From DATLFQ01 sp035540915 (GTDB taxonomy: Bacteria; Actinomycetota; Acidimicrobiia; Acidimicrobiales; GCA-2861595), in the NCBI GenBank assembly GCA_035540915.1, contig DATLFQ010000169.1, positions 1 through 7,736 on the forward strand: DNA of 7,736 nt. Direction: 5' to 3'. Positions within the stretch are counted from its first letter, which is position 1. Every line of letters starts with the position of its first letter. The position numbers were made by a program, and so were the translations under genes. The notes below the pieces were generated by a model, which was not told the DNA's origin, did not search any database, and worked only from the letters and a program-made list of their open reading frames with translations. Positions 6,301 through 7,736 of the stretch are shown here, piece by piece.

Positions 6301-6890
6301 AGGAGATGCTCGGGCTGTACGTCAGCGACCACCCGCTGCTGGGGGCCGAGGCGGTGCTGCGCCGGGAGGTCGAGGTCACCCTGGCCGAGGCCCGGGACCT
6401 GCGCGACGGCGACGTGCGCCGGGTGGGCGGCGTCGTCACCGGGCTGAGCCGGCGGTGGACCAAGCGGGGCGACCTCATGGCCACCTTCGTCCTCGAGGAC
6501 CTGGAGGCGGCGCTGGAGGTGTGGGTCTTCCCCCGGGTGATGCAGGAGGTCGGCCACCTGCTGGCCGACGACGCGGTCGTGGTGGTCAAGGCCCGCGTGG
6601 ACGGCCGTGAGGACCAGTCCAAGCTGGTGTGCCTGGAACTGCGGGCGCTGGACCTGGCGTCGGGCCAGGGCACCGCCGAGCTGCACCTGCGGCTCCCGAT
6701 CCACGCGCTGAGCGACGCCTGCGTCGACCAGCTCAAGCAGCTCCTGGTGGCGCACCCGGGGTGCTCGCCGGTGTACCTCCACCTCGGACAGAAGGTGCTG
6801 CGCCTGCCCCGGTCCTTCGACGTCGACCTGGGCAACGCCCTGTTGTCGGAGGTCAAGGTGCTGCTGGGGGCCGACGCCGTCGTCGGCTGA
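3360..6890 (+). CDS. dnaE: DNA polymerase III alpha subunit, replicative DnaE1 type
   Basis: This 1176-residue protein is the catalytic subunit of the replicative polymerase, with the usual DnaE1 length. The N-terminal PHP domain (about 1-290) keeps all nine metal ligands known from mycobacterial DnaE1: H9, H11, D18, H43, E68, H105, C155, D223 and H225. It is therefore predicted to be an active 3'-5' proofreading exonuclease. The palm begins with GPGRGSAAG (374-382). The catalytic aspartates are D418 and D420 in PDIDMDF and D589 in KMDFLGL. The fingers region includes GVFQLE (637-642) and YRPGPM (668-673). A helix-hairpin-helix region surrounds LNKRSIESLVKAGAFDSLG (898-916), and an OB fold spans about 1014-1080. 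Oddities are RYACAKK (734-740) for the usual GKK-containing motif, FPKAH (781-785) for FNKSH, CC at 383-384, and a clamp-binding site lacking Gln (943-948). The GTG start is supported by AGGAGGG and the family N-terminus. A DnaA-box-like cluster precedes the gene. Its length and PHP residues argue against the mutagenic DnaE2/ImuC. Confidence 0.97.
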   Translation: MGRSFAHLHVHTEFSMLDGAARIREVIAAAAADGQPAIGITDHGNMYGVLDFYKECRAQGITPVIGTEAYMAAESRHERPVRRGRIDDTGGDAGGEGAGEKLYYHLTLLAETTEGYRNLLKLSSAAYLEGYYYKPRLDWELLARHHRGVMATTGCLGGVVLQALLRGDPARALALAGRLQDIFGRDSLFVELQDHGLADQRATNPQLVEIAAKLGAPLLATNDSHYTSQADAVAHDALLCVQTGATLADEKRFRFEGDQHFLKSAAEMRTLFAEVPEACDTTLAIAERAAVEIEFGVPRLPHFPLPPQFVDAPAYLRHLAFAGAADRYGAPVPPVVAERLDSELAVIERMGFAAYFLVVWDLIRYARERGIRVGPGRGSAAGCCVAYCLHIVDMDPIRYGLIFERFLNAGRTSMPDIDMDFDERYRGEMIRYAAERYGADHVAQVVTFSTIKARAAVRDAARVLGYPYALGDKVAKAMPPLVLGRDTPLRACLDPTPGYEDGYKMAAELRQMYEAEPDAAKIIDVARGLEGLRRQDGIHAAAVVITDQPLTEYLPIQRKPEPGADPADAPVVTQYEWHGVEELGLLKMDFLGLRNLSVIERALDLVEQSTGERPDIDAVPLDDDATFAMLREGRSMGVFQLEGGPMRALLRSLAPTCFEDVGALVALYRPGPMATNMHNDYADRKNGRKPVTYLHGDLAEILADTQGLMIYQESVMRVAQRFAGFSLLEADALRYACAKKIRARIAAEREKFVAGCEATGYGAAIGTALFDVIEPFADYAFPKAHAYAYGLVAYQTAWLKAHHPVEYLAALLTSVKDDKDKTAVYLSECRALGIKVLVPDVNLSASDFTARDGAIPFGLSAIRNVGEGLVERIVAEREAGGPFADFYDFCQRVDPMVLNKRSIESLVKAGAFDSLGHPRQGLCLVFEPIVDRTLARRRERDLGVMSLFGDAPDVAGGGFDDSRVPIPDSEFDKAQKLAFEKEMLGLYVSDHPLLGAEAVLRREVEVTLAEARDLRDGDVRRVGGVVTGLSRRWTKRGDLMATFVLEDLEAALEVWVFPRVMQEVGHLLADDAVVVVKARVDGREDQSKLVCLELRALDLASGQGTAELHLRLPIHALSDACVDQLKQLLVAHPGCSPVYLHLGQKVLRLPRSFDVDLGNALLSEVKVLLGADAVVG

Positions 6891-6914
6891 GCGGCTGCCC
6901 GTGTCGCCGGGTGG

Positions 6915-6945
6915 TTGCGCCTCCGGCGCCCGGAGCCGGTAACCT
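6915..6945 (+). promoter_or_regulatory. Candidate promoter of the downstream unassigned gene
   Basis: TTGCGC at 6915-6920 and TAACCT at 6940-6945 resemble -35 and -10 hexamers with a long 19-bp spacer. The predicted start near 6952 leaves a leader of about 34 nt containing GGGAG (6969-6973), 12 nt before the ATG. Confidence 0.33.
6921..6935 (+). terminator. Small GC hairpin between dnaE1 and the next gene
   Basis: CTCCGG and CCGGAG pair perfectly around a 3-nt CGC loop, 30 bases after the dnaE1 stop. No T-run follows, and the hairpin lies inside the spacer of the candidate promoter at 6915-6945. It could be a weak terminator or chance. Confidence 0.2.
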
Positions 6946-6985
6946 AGGTGGCTCACCGGTCGAGCTACGGGAGATCACGCAGCCG

Positions 6986-7660
6986 ATGGCGATCCAGGTC
7001 GAGACCAAGGACTGCACGGCGCTCAGCGACGCCGAGATGGGCGAGATGGCGGACATCTGCGCCGACGGTCCCGCCCGTTACGACGTCGGCCTGCTGTCCA
7101 AGCAGCGCGACGAATGGGTGCTCATCACGACTGCCCGAGACAACGGCAAGCTGTGCGGCTTCTCGTTCTGCACCCTCGAGCGCATCGGCGGTACGCCGTG
7201 CCTGCTCGTCGGCCTGGCCTCGATCAAGCGCGGCGCCCGGCGCGACACCGTGCTGCGCGCCCTCATGGCGGACCAGTACCGCCGGGCCCTGCTCGCCTTC
7301 CCCGACGAGGACGTCCTGGTGGGCACCAAGTTCATCGACCCCGCCGGCTTCCAGGCGTTCAAGGGCCTGGAGGACATCGTCCCCCGCCCCGGGCACAGGG
7401 CGACCGGCGAGGAGCGCGCCTGGGGCCGCCGCCTGGCCAAGCGCTTCGGCACCGAGGGCCGCATCGACGACCGCAGCTTCGTGGTGACCGGCGACGGCAA
7501 CACCTGCGGCTCGCTCGACCACGAGGCCCTGCACCCCGAGGGCATCGATCCCGCGATCACCGCACTTCTGGCCCCCCTCGACCACGTCCGCGGCGACCAT
7601 CTCATCGCCTTCGGCTGGGCCATGGCCGAGGACCTGGCCGCCGGCAAGCTCGGCAGGTAG
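6986..7660 (+). CDS. Unassigned cytoplasmic protein, possibly with a GNAT-like fold
   Basis: I do not recognise a named family for this 224-residue protein. It has no signal peptide or membrane helix. The arrangement loosely resembles an N-acetyltransferase: an initial helix (ALSDAEMGEMADIC, 12-25), a strand pair around WVLITTARDNGKLCGFSFC (44-62), a hydrophobic strand CLLVGLASI (72-80), then a basic helix KRGARRDTVLRALMADQYRR (81-100). A strand/loop DVLVGTKFIDPAGFQAF follows at 109-125. The acetyl-CoA loop (Q/RxxGxG/A) is not clearly present, since KRGARRDT is only a poor match, so catalysis is uncertain. Six cysteines (C10, C25, C57, C62, C72, C174) are many for a cytosolic protein of this size. 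The C-terminal part (from about 160) has acidic and His-containing segments and ends with an amphipathic helix. The frame stays open upstream into dnaE1, but that stretch lacks protein character. ATG 6986 with GGGAG upstream is the best start. It follows dnaE1 by 95 bp with its own candidate promoter. Confidence 0.75.
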   Translation: MAIQVETKDCTALSDAEMGEMADICADGPARYDVGLLSKQRDEWVLITTARDNGKLCGFSFCTLERIGGTPCLLVGLASIKRGARRDTVLRALMADQYRRALLAFPDEDVLVGTKFIDPAGFQAFKGLEDIVPRPGHRATGEERAWGRRLAKRFGTEGRIDDRSFVVTGDGNTCGSLDHEALHPEGIDPAITALLAPLDHVRGDHLIAFGWAMAEDLAAGKLGR

Positions 7661-7678
7661 CGCCCGGGCCGCGGGGCG
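7661..7678 (+). terminator. Weak GC inverted repeat after the last gene
   Basis: CGCCC (7661-7665) can pair with GGGCG (7674-7678) around an 8-nt loop, starting right after the stop codon. There is no T-run. The remaining bases to the window end show no gene. Confidence 0.18.
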
Positions 7679-7736
7679 AGGTCGGCGAGGCAGGAGTCGG
7701 CCGACGCACCGATCCGGTGTCAACCACGACCGCGGC

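Noticed and set aside
4836..6956. Minus-strand open frame of 706 codons opposite dnaE1
   Set aside because: It is antisense to a well-conserved polymerase gene. The low-complexity Gly/Val/Gln/His-rich product and the rarity of stops follow from codon bias.
6629..6985. Upstream in-frame extension of the last gene into dnaE1
   Set aside because: This stretch is an out-of-frame reading of dnaE1 and the intergenic region. The product only gains protein-like composition after the ATG at 6986.
7718..7723. TTGACA on the minus strand near the right edge
   Set aside because: It is a perfect -35 hexamer, but no TAnnnT lies 16-18 bp further along the minus strand and no gene reads leftward from there.

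Overview
The window is very GC-rich DNA (by eye about 70 % or more, with G or C at nearly every third codon position) from a bacterial chromosome. A recognisable bacterial proteasome activator (Bpa/PafE), an actinobacterial-type replicative DNA polymerase DnaE1, actinobacterial-type DnaA boxes and TAnnnT -10 elements abutting start codons all point to Actinomycetota. A deep lineage such as Acidimicrobiia is my inference and is not proven here. No mobile element, CRISPR array, tRNA, rRNA or phage gene was seen, and the content reads as ordinary chromosomal core.

Layout: (1) the C-terminal half of an RluA/RluD-family pseudouridine synthase enters from the left (2-364, +); (2) a small four-helix membrane protein follows (419-865, +); (3) an Rrf2/IscR-type regulator is encoded convergently (862-1311, -), and its stop codon shares the bases CTAG with the membrane protein's stop; (4) a 98-bp divergent intergenic region (1312-1409) carries facing -10 elements and an imperfect dyad; (5) an alkaline-phosphatase-superfamily phosphodiesterase (1410-2528, +) leads directly into (6) bpa (2534-3067, +), the two very likely co-transcribed; (7) a 292-bp gap (3068-3359) holds a weak hairpin, a candidate promoter and a tight cluster of three DnaA-box-like 9-mers; (8) dnaE1 (3360-6890, +) follows; (9) a 95-bp gap with a small hairpin and a candidate promoter precedes (10) an unassigned protein that may have an acetyltransferase-like fold (6986-7660, +). 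In the last 76 bases (7661-7736) I see only a weak GC-rich inverted repeat and no gene.

The genes do not form one pathway. dnaE1 is the replicative polymerase, Bpa feeds unfolded proteins to the 20S proteasome, and the rluD product modifies rRNA. An rluD gene a few genes from dnaE1 is also what is known in mycobacteria, which supports a vertically inherited neighbourhood. I did not find a convincing new multi-gene system. The points most worth a second look are the DnaA-box cluster in the dnaE1 leader, the Rrf2 protein lacking one of the three usual Fe-S cysteines, the altered clamp-binding and palm/finger motifs of DnaE, and the predicted leaderless divergent promoters.
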